The notes under the pieces: generated by a model | Databases searched by the model: none | What the model was told of the DNA's origin: nothing | The model's input: only the letters and a program-made list of their open reading frames with translations | Assembly (NCBI GenBank): GCA_902776475.1 | Contig: CACYQD010000010.1 | Span: 37,180 to 101,179 of the forward strand | DNA: 64,000 bases | DNA from: an uncultured Prevotellaceae bacterium | Lineage (GTDB): Bacteria; Bacteroidota; Bacteroidia; Bacteroidales; Bacteroidaceae | Direction of reading: 5' to 3' | Made by a program: the position numbers and the translations under genes | Part shown: piece by piece, positions 16,909-24,811 of the stretch | Layout of the letters: every line of letters begins with the position of its first letter | How positions within the stretch are numbered: the stretch's first letter is position 1

Positions 16909-19023
16909 ATGAAGAAAACTATTTTATCATTACTCATGGGCGTGCCGCTGTTTGTCATGGCACAAAATCCCATCATCCGTAACCAATTCACCGCCGACCC
17001 CACAGCGAGGGTGTTTGGCGACAGAATTTATCTTTATCCCTCACACGACATCTTTCCGCCGGCCGGACAGCGCCAGGACTGGTTTTGCATGGAGGACTAT
17101 CATGTGTTCTCATCAGACAACCTGACCGACTGGACCGATCATGGCGTGATTGTCACACAGAACAAGGTGCCCTGGGTGAGACCCGACTCCTACTCGATGT
17201 GGGCGCCCGATTGCGTTTCGAAAAACGGGAAGTACTACTTCTATTTCCCCTCCGCTCCTGGTGAAGGCAGAGGAGGATTCGCTGTGGGTGTCGCCATCGC
17301 CGACAGTCCGGTGGGACCATTCATTCCCGAACCCGAACCCATCAAGGGCATCTTCGGCATCGACCCGTGCGTGCTTCAGGCATCCGACGGCAATGCTTAC
17401 ATCTTCTGGGGCAACGGACGTTGCGCCAAACTGAAGGACAACATGAAGGAGCTCGCCGACGACAACCCCAAAGAGACCGTGAAGTTTGGTAACCGCGAGG
17501 TGGAGATGGTGGGCGTCAACTGCCTCCAGGGCCTGCCCAACCGTCAGGCCGAAGGACCATTTGCCTTTGAGTATAACGGAAACTATTACCTGACGTATCC
17601 CTACGTGAGAGAAAACACCGAAGTTTTGGGATACGCCATGAGCAAGAACCCGATGGGTCCCTACGAGTACAAGGGCCTTATCATGGCTGAGCAACCCAAC
17701 GACTGCTGGACCAACCATCACAGCATCGTCAACTTCAAAGGCCAGTGGTATCTGTTCTATCACCACAACTACTTCTCACCCAATGATGACAAGCGCCGCT
17801 CGGCCTGTATCGAGAAACTATACTTCAATCCCGACGGCACCATCCAGGAGGTGAAGCAGACCATCCGTGGCGTCGGCATCAACCGAGCCACCGAGAAGAT
17901 AGAAATTGACCGCTACAGCACTGCCAGCGCAGATGTGAAGACGGCCCTGATCGACACGGTCAACACATTCCGCAGTTACCAGGCCACCCTGCCGGCAAAA
18001 GGCAGTTGGCTCAAATACAACGACGTTGACTTCAGCGTCATCAAGGACGGCTACCTGATCATGAACGTGATGGCTTCGGACGACACCGAACTCTGCGTCC
18101 GCGAGAAGAGCGCCACAGGCAAGGTCATTGCCCGTATCAAACTAGCCGTGAGGCCGCCAGAGCCACCAGCCGGTGCAGCCCCCAACCCCATGATGAACCG
18201 TTTCCGCCGCGACCTGCGCAACCAATGGCTCACCCAGGCTGTCAACCTGGAGCACACACCCTCTGGAGTCACCGACCTGGTCATCACCAACGAGGGCGGA
18301 GGAGCTCTCAGCGTGGATTGGGCACAGTTCAAGAACCGTCCCGACTACTTCTCGAAAGTAGCCCCCAAAGCTCCGGCAACCAAGCCCGACAACGACGGTT
18401 TCATACGCCGCTGGATGTTGCTCGACCCCATCGACAAGCCCAACAGCGGAAATACCGTATTCACCGACAGTTATCTGCGTGAGCATTTCTACAGACCATA
18501 TTTCAAGGGTCAGCAGACCGTTTTGCCGAAGGACGGAGAGAAAGTCACCGCCGTCTTCCAGCAGGAACAGGCACCCGCAGGCTTTGGACGTGGCGCCGCC
18601 GCCCCTGCCCAGCCCGAGGTGAAGACCGTGAAACAGAAGTTGACCTGGCATGCCCTGGAGAGCAACATGTATAATGTGAAGCTCTTCCGCTTCGCCGAGA
18701 AATACGGAGAAAAGGTATATGGCGTGCTCTTCTGGGCCGTCACCATCATCGACTGTCCCGAAGACATCGAGAACGTCCGTCTGGCCGTAGGCAGCAACTC
18801 AGCCTCGATGTGGTGGCTCAACGGCGAGGAGGTGCTCCTGCTCAGCGGCGACCGCCGTATGGTGAAAGACGACGCCGTGTCAAACCGCCTCACCCTGAAG
18901 AAAGGCCGCAACATTCTGCGCGGTGCCGTCATCAACGGCCCGGGCATGAGTGACTTCTGCGTCCGCTTCCTCGACGAGAAAGGCATGCCCGTCACCAACT
19001 ATTCAGTAACTGTAGAAAAATAA
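16909..19023 (+). CDS. Secreted GH43 glycoside hydrolase with C-terminal beta-sandwich domains
   Basis: A 704-residue protein with signal peptide MKKTILSLLMGVPLFVMA. The GH43 catalytic triad is Asp30 (TADPTA), Asp152 (IDPCVL) and Glu215 (AEGPFA). The catalytic domain spans about 20-330 and resembles the xylosidase/arabinofuranosidase GH43 groups common in Bacteroidetes. A CBM6-like module with the strand KYNDVDFSVIKDGYL follows (about 345-480). The C-terminal part (about 500-700) includes a jelly-roll-like segment with SASMWWLNGEEVLLLSGDRR, which looks like a sugar-binding or PA14/GH2-like sandwich. A proline-rich linker (RPPEPPAGAAPNP) interrupts the CBM-like domain. The next GH43 gene starts 25 bases downstream, so the two enzymes are probably co-expressed for arabinan or arabinoxylan breakdown. 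Confidence 0.9.
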   Translation: MKKTILSLLMGVPLFVMAQNPIIRNQFTADPTARVFGDRIYLYPSHDIFPPAGQRQDWFCMEDYHVFSSDNLTDWTDHGVIVTQNKVPWVRPDSYSMWAPDCVSKNGKYYFYFPSAPGEGRGGFAVGVAIADSPVGPFIPEPEPIKGIFGIDPCVLQASDGNAYIFWGNGRCAKLKDNMKELADDNPKETVKFGNREVEMVGVNCLQGLPNRQAEGPFAFEYNGNYYLTYPYVRENTEVLGYAMSKNPMGPYEYKGLIMAEQPNDCWTNHHSIVNFKGQWYLFYHHNYFSPNDDKRRSACIEKLYFNPDGTIQEVKQTIRGVGINRATEKIEIDRYSTASADVKTALIDTVNTFRSYQATLPAKGSWLKYNDVDFSVIKDGYLIMNVMASDDTELCVREKSATGKVIARIKLAVRPPEPPAGAAPNPMMNRFRRDLRNQWLTQAVNLEHTPSGVTDLVITNEGGGALSVDWAQFKNRPDYFSKVAPKAPATKPDNDGFIRRWMLLDPIDKPNSGNTVFTDSYLREHFYRPYFKGQQTVLPKDGEKVTAVFQQEQAPAGFGRGAAAPAQPEVKTVKQKLTWHALESNMYNVKLFRFAEKYGEKVYGVLFWAVTIIDCPEDIENVRLAVGSNSASMWWLNGEEVLLLSGDRRMVKDDAVSNRLTLKKGRNILRGAVINGPGMSDFCVRFLDEKGMPVTNYSVTVEK

Positions 19024-19048
19024 CCCTAACCCATTTAAGCAGAAGAAT

Positions 19049-20512
19049 ATGAAGACAAGATATCTGATAGGTTTGTCATTAGCCATTTCCTATTTATCCA
19101 TTGGCAGCGTCGAGGCACAGGTGGGCGAGCCCTACATCCACGACCCTTCGACCATCGCCGAGTGCGAAGGCAAGTACTACACTTTCGGCACCGGTGGCGG
19201 TGGCCTCATCAGTGAGGATGGCTGGAGCTGGCACGGAGGTGCCGACCGTCCCGGCGGCGGTGCAGCCCCTGACGTGCTGAAGATCGGCGACCGCTACCTC
19301 TGCATCTATGGTGCCACCGGAGGCGGTCTGGGCGGCGGCCACAGCGGCCGCATCCTGACCATGTGGAACAAGACCCTCGACCCGAAGTCTCCCGACTTTA
19401 AGTGGACGACCGCCGTGGAAGTGTGCTCAAGCGACGGCATGGAAGACCAGGACGCCATTGACCCCGGTCTGTTGCTCGACCCCACGACGGGTCGCCTCTG
19501 GGCAAGCTATGGCACCTACTTCGGCAACATCCGCCTCATCGAGCTCGACCCGAATACGGGTTCCCGCGTGAGTGGCAACAAGGAGAAGGACATCGCCATC
19601 GACTGCGAGGCCACCGACCTCATCTACCGCAACGGATGGTATTACCTGCTCGGAACACACGGCACCTGCTGTGACGGTGTCAACTCCACTTACAACATCG
19701 TGGTGGGACGTTCCAGAAGCGTCGAAGGCCCCTATATTGACAATGTGGGTCGCGACATGTATCATGGTGGCGGACGTATGGTCGTTGCTGCCGGCAACCG
19801 CAAGACAGGAGCCGGCCACTTCGGACGCACCATCGTCGACGAGGGAGTAGAGCTGGCATCATTCCACTGGGAGGCCGACTTCGACCAGGGCGGTCGCAGT
19901 GTGCTGGCCATCCACCCACTGCTTTGGAAGAACGACTGGCCCGTGGCCGGCGACCGTTTCAAGGATGGTACTTACGAGATTGAGTCAGAGCGCCGCGGAT
20001 ATGCCCTCGAGCTGGCTGTGGATTTCGTCCGCATGCAAGTTCAGCGCCAGGGAGGATGGGGACGTCCTCAGAACAACGAACCCGTCAAACCAGTCGCCAA
20101 CCAGACCTTGGACGAGGTGAAATCCACCTGGCCCGCCGGTGACATTCCCGTCCGCATCGGCGACTACATGTTCCGTCCCCACCAGAGGTGGACCATCACC
20201 GCAGTGCCTGAAAAAGGCGGTTATCTCGGCGGTCCGTATTACAAGATCACCATCGAGGGAACCGAGCGTGCACTGGCTGCCACGGCAGACAAGGAACTGA
20301 CCACCGTGCCTGCCTACACCGGAGCCGACGAGCAGCTCTGGCGCATCGAGCAGTTGATTGACGGCACCTTCCGCATCATGCCCAAGGTCATTCCCGGTCA
20401 GGAAGGCCTCAACAAGCGCTACGTGCTCTACTCCGCAGCCGACAGCACCCCCACCCTTGCGGAATACGACTTCAACAACGACAATTCAAAGTGGAACTTC
20501 AGGGACCACTGA
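19049..20512 (+). CDS. Secreted GH43 arabinanase-like enzyme
   Basis: A 487-residue protein with a signal peptide ending at VEAQ (residue 24). The catalytic residues fit the endo-alpha-1,5-L-arabinanase branch of GH43: Asp32 (HDPSTI), Asp138 (AIDPGLLLD, followed by WASYGTYFGNI) and Glu187 (CEATDL, followed by YYLLGTHGTCC). The domain is rich in Gly near the active site (GGGLGGGHSGR). After the blades (about residue 300) comes a C-terminal beta-rich region whose last part (EQLWRIEQLIDGTFRI) resembles a ricin-type carbohydrate-binding repeat. It is the second gene of a GH43 pair and ends just before a strong 17-bp hairpin terminator. Endo-activity on arabinan is inferred from family resemblance only. 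Confidence 0.88.
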   Translation: MKTRYLIGLSLAISYLSIGSVEAQVGEPYIHDPSTIAECEGKYYTFGTGGGGLISEDGWSWHGGADRPGGGAAPDVLKIGDRYLCIYGATGGGLGGGHSGRILTMWNKTLDPKSPDFKWTTAVEVCSSDGMEDQDAIDPGLLLDPTTGRLWASYGTYFGNIRLIELDPNTGSRVSGNKEKDIAIDCEATDLIYRNGWYYLLGTHGTCCDGVNSTYNIVVGRSRSVEGPYIDNVGRDMYHGGGRMVVAAGNRKTGAGHFGRTIVDEGVELASFHWEADFDQGGRSVLAIHPLLWKNDWPVAGDRFKDGTYEIESERRGYALELAVDFVRMQVQRQGGWGRPQNNEPVKPVANQTLDEVKSTWPAGDIPVRIGDYMFRPHQRWTITAVPEKGGYLGGPYYKITIEGTERALAATADKELTTVPAYTGADEQLWRIEQLIDGTFRIMPKVIPGQEGLNKRYVLYSAADSTPTLAEYDFNNDNSKWNFRDH

Positions 20513-20536
20513 TACGGAAAAAGAAATATGGCTTAT

Positions 20537-20577
20537 CATCAAAAAGGACGCGGTCTCAAGCCGCGTCCTTTTTGATG
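20537..20577. terminator. 17-bp terminator hairpin overlapping the 3' end of the DMT permease gene
   Basis: Perfect inverted repeat (20537-20553 with 20561-20577) with loop TCTCAAG. On the plus strand the right arm contains TTTTT. The right arm lies inside the last codons (…KKTIKKDAA) of the convergent permease gene, so coding sequence and terminator share bases. Confidence 0.85.
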
Positions 20578-21461
20578 GTCTTCTTGTCAGGCATCGTGAC
20601 GATATAAGCACCTGCCAGCACCATAACAGCCGCCAACGGCTTATCCCAGGTGAGGATGTCCTGACCGACTGCAATGGCCACCAAGGAAGCCACCACGGGT
20701 TGGATATTGGTATAGATGCTCACCGTAGTGGCACGGAGGAACTTCATGGCGTAGGGTATGAGGAAATAGCCCAGTCCTGTGGCGAAAAGCACGATGAAGG
20801 CCATCTCCGCCACACCGCTCCACTCCCAGGCAGCCGAATAGAGCCGCTGTTCCGGTTCGGTAAGCATGGCGATGGGCACCGTGACCAAGGTGGAGACGAG
20901 GAACACATATTTCATCTGTGTCACCGAACTGTATTTGGCCGACACCTTGCGGGTGATGATCAGATAGATGGCCCATGTCAGCACACTCAGGACAGCGAGC
21001 GAGATGCCCAGCAGGTCATTGGAACCCGTGCCGCTGCTCCAAGAGGTGAAGAGCATGAGCAAGGCACCGCCTATGGCCAGGAGCACACCCAGCATCTTCA
21101 CGGTGTTGACCGACTCTTTGAGGAAGATGGCAGCCAGAATCATCACAGAGACAGGAGTCAGAGCCGCCACGAGGGAGAAATAGACCGGTGTGGTGTATTT
21201 CAGAGCCTCAGCGGTGAGCGTCTGCGAGATGACGAATCCCAGCAAACCACCCAGCATGATGGTGATGAGGTCACGCCGTTCCACATGTTCCTTGGGGAGG
21301 AAACAGGCAACAATCCAGAAAAGGATTGTCGCTCCAACGCATCTCGAAGCCATGTACCCCATCGGAGTGACCCAGTCATCGAGCAAGGCTTTGGTGACAG
21401 GCACGCCAAGTCCGAAAATCACGTTTGCCATCAAGATGGCGATATGTCCTTTGAATTTCAT
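20556..21461 (-). CDS. EamA/DMT-superfamily permease
   Basis: A 301-residue membrane protein with ten predicted transmembrane segments in two EamA repeats. It opens FKGHIAILMANVIFGLGVPVTKALL, and the second half contains TGLGYFLIPYAMKFLRATTVSIYTNIQPVVASLVAI, the usual EamA repeat-end motif. Members export or import small metabolites such as amino acids; the substrate cannot be inferred. It follows the FKBP gene on the same strand with a 36-base gap, so the two may be one operon. The stop codon and last nine codons are embedded in the terminator hairpin used by the convergent GH43 pair. Confidence 0.9.
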   Translation of the reverse strand: MKFKGHIAILMANVIFGLGVPVTKALLDDWVTPMGYMASRCVGATILFWIVACFLPKEHVERRDLITIMLGGLLGFVISQTLTAEALKYTTPVYFSLVAALTPVSVMILAAIFLKESVNTVKMLGVLLAIGGALLMLFTSWSSGTGSNDLLGISLAVLSVLTWAIYLIITRKVSAKYSSVTQMKYVFLVSTLVTVPIAMLTEPEQRLYSAAWEWSGVAEMAFIVLFATGLGYFLIPYAMKFLRATTVSIYTNIQPVVASLVAIAVGQDILTWDKPLAAVMVLAGAYIVTMPDKKTIKKDAA

Positions 21462-21497
21462 AACAGTTGATTCGTTGTATTGAAGAAAATGGATGGA

Positions 21498-22592
21498 TTA
21501 TTCCTCCCCTTCGTCGATGCCAAGCACCTCGATGGTGAAGAAAAGGTCAGAATAAGGTTTCACGGCACCTGCGGCACGCGCTCCGTAAGCCTGGTCGCTG
21601 GGGATGTAGATTTCCCATTTCGATCCCACGGGCATGTTGGTCAGCGAATGCCAGAAACCGGGTACGGTTTGGCTGGGCCGCATCGTGACAGGCTGTCCGC
21701 GGTCATAACTGCTGTCGAAGACCGTACCATCCATCAGTTTGCCCTCGTAGTGCAGTCTGAGGCGTGTGTCATCCTTGGGTTTGGGACCCTTGCCCTTGGT
21801 CAGTTCATGATAGAGGACACCCTTCCCCTTTGGCAGTTCCTTAAATCCCAACTTCTTGTATTTCAGCATATTGATAACGCTGCTTTGTTGTTGCGGAACT
21901 TCCTTGGTGATGGCTTCTGCCACCTCCTTGTCCTTGAGTTGCGGAGTGATCTCGTCGATTTTCTGCTGGATGACATCATAGGTCACCCAGAAATTGAAGT
22001 CCGTGGGTTCCAAGTCCTGGTTGATGTCAGACAGCAGACGGCTCATCTGCGTCGCCATACCGATCAGAGAGTCGCCAGGAGTGCTGACCAGTTTCGCCAA
22101 CTCCTGAATATGTTCGTAGGCCGTCTTGAAATTGTCCTTCGTGTCGCGGTATCTGGCCGGTGTGAGACGCATGTTGTCGATGTTGCCGCCGATTTCCGAC
22201 AGCAACTGGTCGAGAGCGGCGACAGCACCATTGTTCTTGAAGAATTCCTTCCTCCAGGCAAGAACCTGTTGGGCATCCTCGGTGGAAACGACCACGCCCT
22301 TATCATTCAGGCCCAGCTGTTCGGTCTCCACCCTGACCCAGTTTTCCTGATAGTCATTGAGCATCACGTAAGCAAGCCGCGATGCCACGATGGTGTTGAC
22401 CTTCATCTGCATGGCATTGGTTTTGTAACTGTTGCCAAAGAGCATGAAGCCCAACCAGCCAAGCACCAGTGCTCCCACCACGCAAAGCGTGATGGTCAAA
22501 GCCTTTTTCCAACTCCGTTTCGGTTTGTTGACCATTTCCACCTTGCGGTCATTTGATTTCCTCATATTCTTGTTGTTTCCCATTCCAATCAT
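21498..22592 (-). CDS. Membrane-anchored FKBP-type peptidyl-prolyl isomerase
   Basis: Roughly 364 residues from ATG 22592; ATG 22583 and ATG 22565 are alternatives, and the TTG at 22622 is excluded because it overlaps the promoter box. A basic cytoplasmic start is followed by one transmembrane helix (ALTITLCVVGALVLGWLGFMLFG). A long helical segment of about 190 residues leads to a C-terminal FKBP domain (LRLHYEGKLMDGTVFDSSYD ... VPGFWHSLTNMPVGSKWEIYIPS, then AYGARAAG). FKBP enzymes isomerise X-Pro bonds and act as periplasmic chaperones. The helical region may be a chaperone or dimerisation domain as in FkpA/Mip, but it does not closely match what I recall of either. It is divergent from the cation transporter and upstream of the DMT permease. 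Confidence 0.88.
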   Translation of the reverse strand: MIGMGNNKNMRKSNDRKVEMVNKPKRSWKKALTITLCVVGALVLGWLGFMLFGNSYKTNAMQMKVNTIVASRLAYVMLNDYQENWVRVETEQLGLNDKGVVVSTEDAQQVLAWRKEFFKNNGAVAALDQLLSEIGGNIDNMRLTPARYRDTKDNFKTAYEHIQELAKLVSTPGDSLIGMATQMSRLLSDINQDLEPTDFNFWVTYDVIQQKIDEITPQLKDKEVAEAITKEVPQQQSSVINMLKYKKLGFKELPKGKGVLYHELTKGKGPKPKDDTRLRLHYEGKLMDGTVFDSSYDRGQPVTMRPSQTVPGFWHSLTNMPVGSKWEIYIPSDQAYGARAAGAVKPYSDLFFTIEVLGIDEGEE

Positions 22593-22619
22593 TTTAAGTA
22601 GGGTACTGAAAATTGACTG

Positions 22620-22651
22620 CAAAATTATAAATAAAAAATGTGTTTTGCCAA
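22620..22651 (-). promoter_or_regulatory. Promoter for the FKBP gene
   Basis: On the minus strand TTGG (22648-22651), 20 bases, then TAATTTTG (22620-22627). It is back to back with the promoter of the divergent cation transporter. Confidence 0.7.
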
Positions 22652-22667
22652 CAACATGGTCAAAAAA

Positions 22668-22699
22668 TTTGCAGAATAGGAATTATCGTTGTAATTTTG
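22668..22699 (+). promoter_or_regulatory. Promoter for the cation efflux gene
   Basis: TTTG (22668-22671), exactly 20 bases, then TAATTTTG (22692-22699). The box lies 21 bases before ATG 22721 and fixes that start; the longer frame from 22640 would pass through it. Confidence 0.75.
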
Positions 22700-22720
22700 C
22701 ATGAAAGTTATGATTACCTC

Positions 22721-23614
22721 ATGAAAGACTCTACTCAAACCCAGACTGTCCAGGAAGTGACCTTGAAGGGCACTTTAATCAATATTCTATTGATGGTGCT
22801 GAAATTCGCGGCAGCGATTTTCGGAACCTCAGCTGCCATGTTGGCAGATGCCGTGCACTCGCTCTCCGACTTCCTCACCGATATCATCGTGCTCATCTAC
22901 GTGAGACTGAGCCGGAACAGAGACGCATCCCTCCGGAAATTCGGACGCGGCACCTTTGAGACTGTTTCTATCATCATCATCGGACTGGTCATCCTGGTGG
23001 TGGGCTTCAGCATCTGCTATTCCGGTGTGCGCATGACCATCCGCGCCTTCCAGGGAGAAGTGCTTGAGCGCCCGGGCTACATCGCCTTGCTGGCCGCCAT
23101 CATCAGTATCCTTCTCAAGGAATGGGCCTATCGTTTCACCATCAAGGAAGCGCGGAAAAAGAAATCCTTTGTGCTGGCAGCCAATGCCTGGCATCACCGT
23201 TCGGATGCCATTTCCTCCATCGGCACCACCATCGGCATCGGTTGTGCCATCTTCCTGGGTGCGAAGTGGCGTGTTCTCGACCCCATCACATCTGTCATCG
23301 TCAGTATTTTCGTGATGAGCATCGCTTTCCACCTGTTGACCGATGCTGTGCGCAATATCCTGTGGTTCAGGATTCCCGAGCACATCGAGGAGCAGATCGA
23401 AGGCATTGCTAAAAGTGAGGAAACCGTGCGCCAGGTGAACAACATCTTTGTGAGGCGACTCGGCAGCAATTTACTCGTCCGTCTGCACATCACCGTTGAT
23501 GAAAACATGACGGTAGGCGAAGCCCATCAGCATGTCCTGAACATTGAGGACAAAATCCGCCAGGCTTATGGTCCCGACACCAATGTAGGCATCTTCATCG
23601 GTCCCAAATCTTAA
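22721..23614 (+). CDS. Cation diffusion facilitator (CDF) family metal efflux protein
   Basis: A 297-residue membrane protein with the six-helix CDF core and a C-terminal cytoplasmic metallochaperone-like domain. The two metal-binding motifs are present: LADAVHSLSDFLTDIIV in helix 2 (HxxxD with a further Asp) and NAWHHRSDAISSIGT in helix 5. The soluble domain has DENMTVGEAHQHVLNIEDKI. CDF proteins exchange protons for Zn2+, Fe2+ or Mn2+ across the inner membrane; the His-Asp pair in helix 5 is compatible with zinc or iron. It is transcribed away from the FKBP gene and ends at a terminator hairpin, so it is a single-gene unit. Confidence 0.93.
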   Translation: MKDSTQTQTVQEVTLKGTLINILLMVLKFAAAIFGTSAAMLADAVHSLSDFLTDIIVLIYVRLSRNRDASLRKFGRGTFETVSIIIIGLVILVVGFSICYSGVRMTIRAFQGEVLERPGYIALLAAIISILLKEWAYRFTIKEARKKKSFVLAANAWHHRSDAISSIGTTIGIGCAIFLGAKWRVLDPITSVIVSIFVMSIAFHLLTDAVRNILWFRIPEHIEEQIEGIAKSEETVRQVNNIFVRRLGSNLLVRLHITVDENMTVGEAHQHVLNIEDKIRQAYGPDTNVGIFIGPKS

Positions 23615-23623
23615 TCTTTTCTG

Positions 23624-23650
23624 CCATCCTTTCAAAAAGGCATGGTTTTT
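23624..23650 (+). terminator. Terminator after the cation efflux gene
   Basis: Stem CCATCCTT (23624-23631) with AAGG-(C)-ATGG (23637-23645, one bulged C), loop TCAAA, then TTTTT. Confidence 0.65.
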
Positions 23651-23761
23651 GCTGTTTATCCAGTGTGCAAAGCATTGGAAATAAATGATATAGGCTTCTT
23701 GTTTTAACTTTTTTTAATAAAAATAGATGCAAGAAAAACGCCAACATATCGTTATTTTTAT

Positions 23762-23769
23762 TACTTTTG
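23762..23769 (+). promoter_or_regulatory. Promoter -7 box for rpoD
   Basis: TACTTTTG fits TAnnTTTG and gives a leader of about 65 bases before ATG 23840. No clear -33 element is seen. Confidence 0.5.
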
Positions 23770-23839
23770 CAACGCATTTCAAAGGAAAAGATATTATATA
23801 TTTGATTTTCAAGAAGTTAGATTAATTAAGGTAAACAGG

Positions 23840-24712
23840 ATGAGACAACTAAAAATTACGAAAAGTATTACAAATCGGTCGAGTGAAGCATTGGATAAGT
23901 ACCTTGTAGAAATTGGACGTGCACCGTTAATCTCGATTGATGAAGAAATAGAGCTTGCCCAGAAGATTAAGAAAGGAGGTCCTGAGGGTGAGCGCGCCAA
24001 GGACAAATTGGTGACAGCCAATTTGCGTTTTGTTGTATCCGTTGCCAAGCAATACCAGCATCAGGGTCTTACCCTGACCGACCTGATTGACGAAGGCAAC
24101 ATCGGTCTGATCAAAGCCGCCCAGAAGTTTGACGAAACCCGTGGATTCAAGTTCATCTCCTACGCCGTATGGTGGATCCGCCAGAGCATTCTCCAGGCCA
24201 TCGCAGAGCAGAGCCGCATTGTGCGCCTGCCGCTCAACCAGGTGGGTTCTCTCAACAAGATCAACCATGAGATCAACAAGTTTGAGCAGGAGAACATGCG
24301 TCATCCCTCTGTCTCGGAACTGTCAGATGCCACCAACCTCGACGAGGAGAAAATCGGTCAGAGTCTGATGGCCGACGGCCACCATGTCTCCATCGACGCG
24401 CCTTTCCAGGATGGAGAGGACAACTGCATGCTCGACGTGATGCCCAGTGGTGATGACAGCCGCACCGACCGTTATGTGGATCATGAGTCGATGGCCCTGG
24501 AACTGGAGTCCGTGCTCAACAAGGTGCTCAAGGACCGTGAGATCACCATCATCCGTGAGTGCTTCGGCATCGGTCAGCCTGAGAAAGGACTTGAGGAAAT
24601 CGGCGACCGTCTCGGACTCACCCGTGAGCGCGTCCGTCAGATCCGCGAGAAGAGCATCGCCAAGTTGCGTGACAGCGGAAATGCCAAGATTCTGATGAAA
24701 TATCTGGGATAA
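23840..24712 (+). CDS. rpoD: RNA polymerase primary sigma factor (Bacteroidetes type)
   Basis: A 290-residue sigma-70 that lacks the long region 1.1 and the spacer of E. coli RpoD, as is standard in Bacteroidetes. Region 1.2 starts around SSEALDKYLVEIGRAPLIS. Region 2 holds NLRFVVSVAKQYQHQGLTL, DLIDEGNIGLIKAA and KFISYAVWWIRQSI. Region 3 holds VRLPLNQVGSLNKI and region 4.2 holds LGLTRERVRQIREKSIAKLR. This factor recognises the TAnnTTTG promoters seen throughout this window. The length and order are normal. The gene stands alone between the cation transporter terminator and its own terminator. Confidence 0.97.
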   Translation: MRQLKITKSITNRSSEALDKYLVEIGRAPLISIDEEIELAQKIKKGGPEGERAKDKLVTANLRFVVSVAKQYQHQGLTLTDLIDEGNIGLIKAAQKFDETRGFKFISYAVWWIRQSILQAIAEQSRIVRLPLNQVGSLNKINHEINKFEQENMRHPSVSELSDATNLDEEKIGQSLMADGHHVSIDAPFQDGEDNCMLDVMPSGDDSRTDRYVDHESMALELESVLNKVLKDREITIIRECFGIGQPEKGLEEIGDRLGLTRERVRQIREKSIAKLRDSGNAKILMKYLG

Positions 24713-24734
24713 GACCTTTTTTACGAGGTATATC

Positions 24735-24767
24735 AACTGGCGGATTGCTGATCCGCCAGTTTTTTTG
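24735..24767 (+). terminator. Terminator after rpoD
   Basis: Perfect 11-bp stem (24735-24745 with 24751-24761), loop TGCTG, followed by seven T residues. Confidence 0.9.
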
Positions 24768-24799
24768 TTTGAAATACGCACGATAACACATTTTTTTAC

Positions 24800-24807
24800 T
24801 ATTTTTG
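24800..24807 (+). promoter_or_regulatory. Promoter -7 box close to the DUF5686 gene start
   Basis: TATTTTTG fits TAnnTTTG and ends four bases before ATG 24812, implying a leaderless message or use of the in-frame ATG at 24845. No clear -33 element at the usual spacing. Confidence 0.5.
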
Positions 24808-24811
24808 CCCA

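Noticed and set aside
23595-23777. 60-residue minus-strand frame between the efflux gene and rpoD
   Set aside because: It overlaps a terminator and the rpoD promoter and has no recognisable feature.
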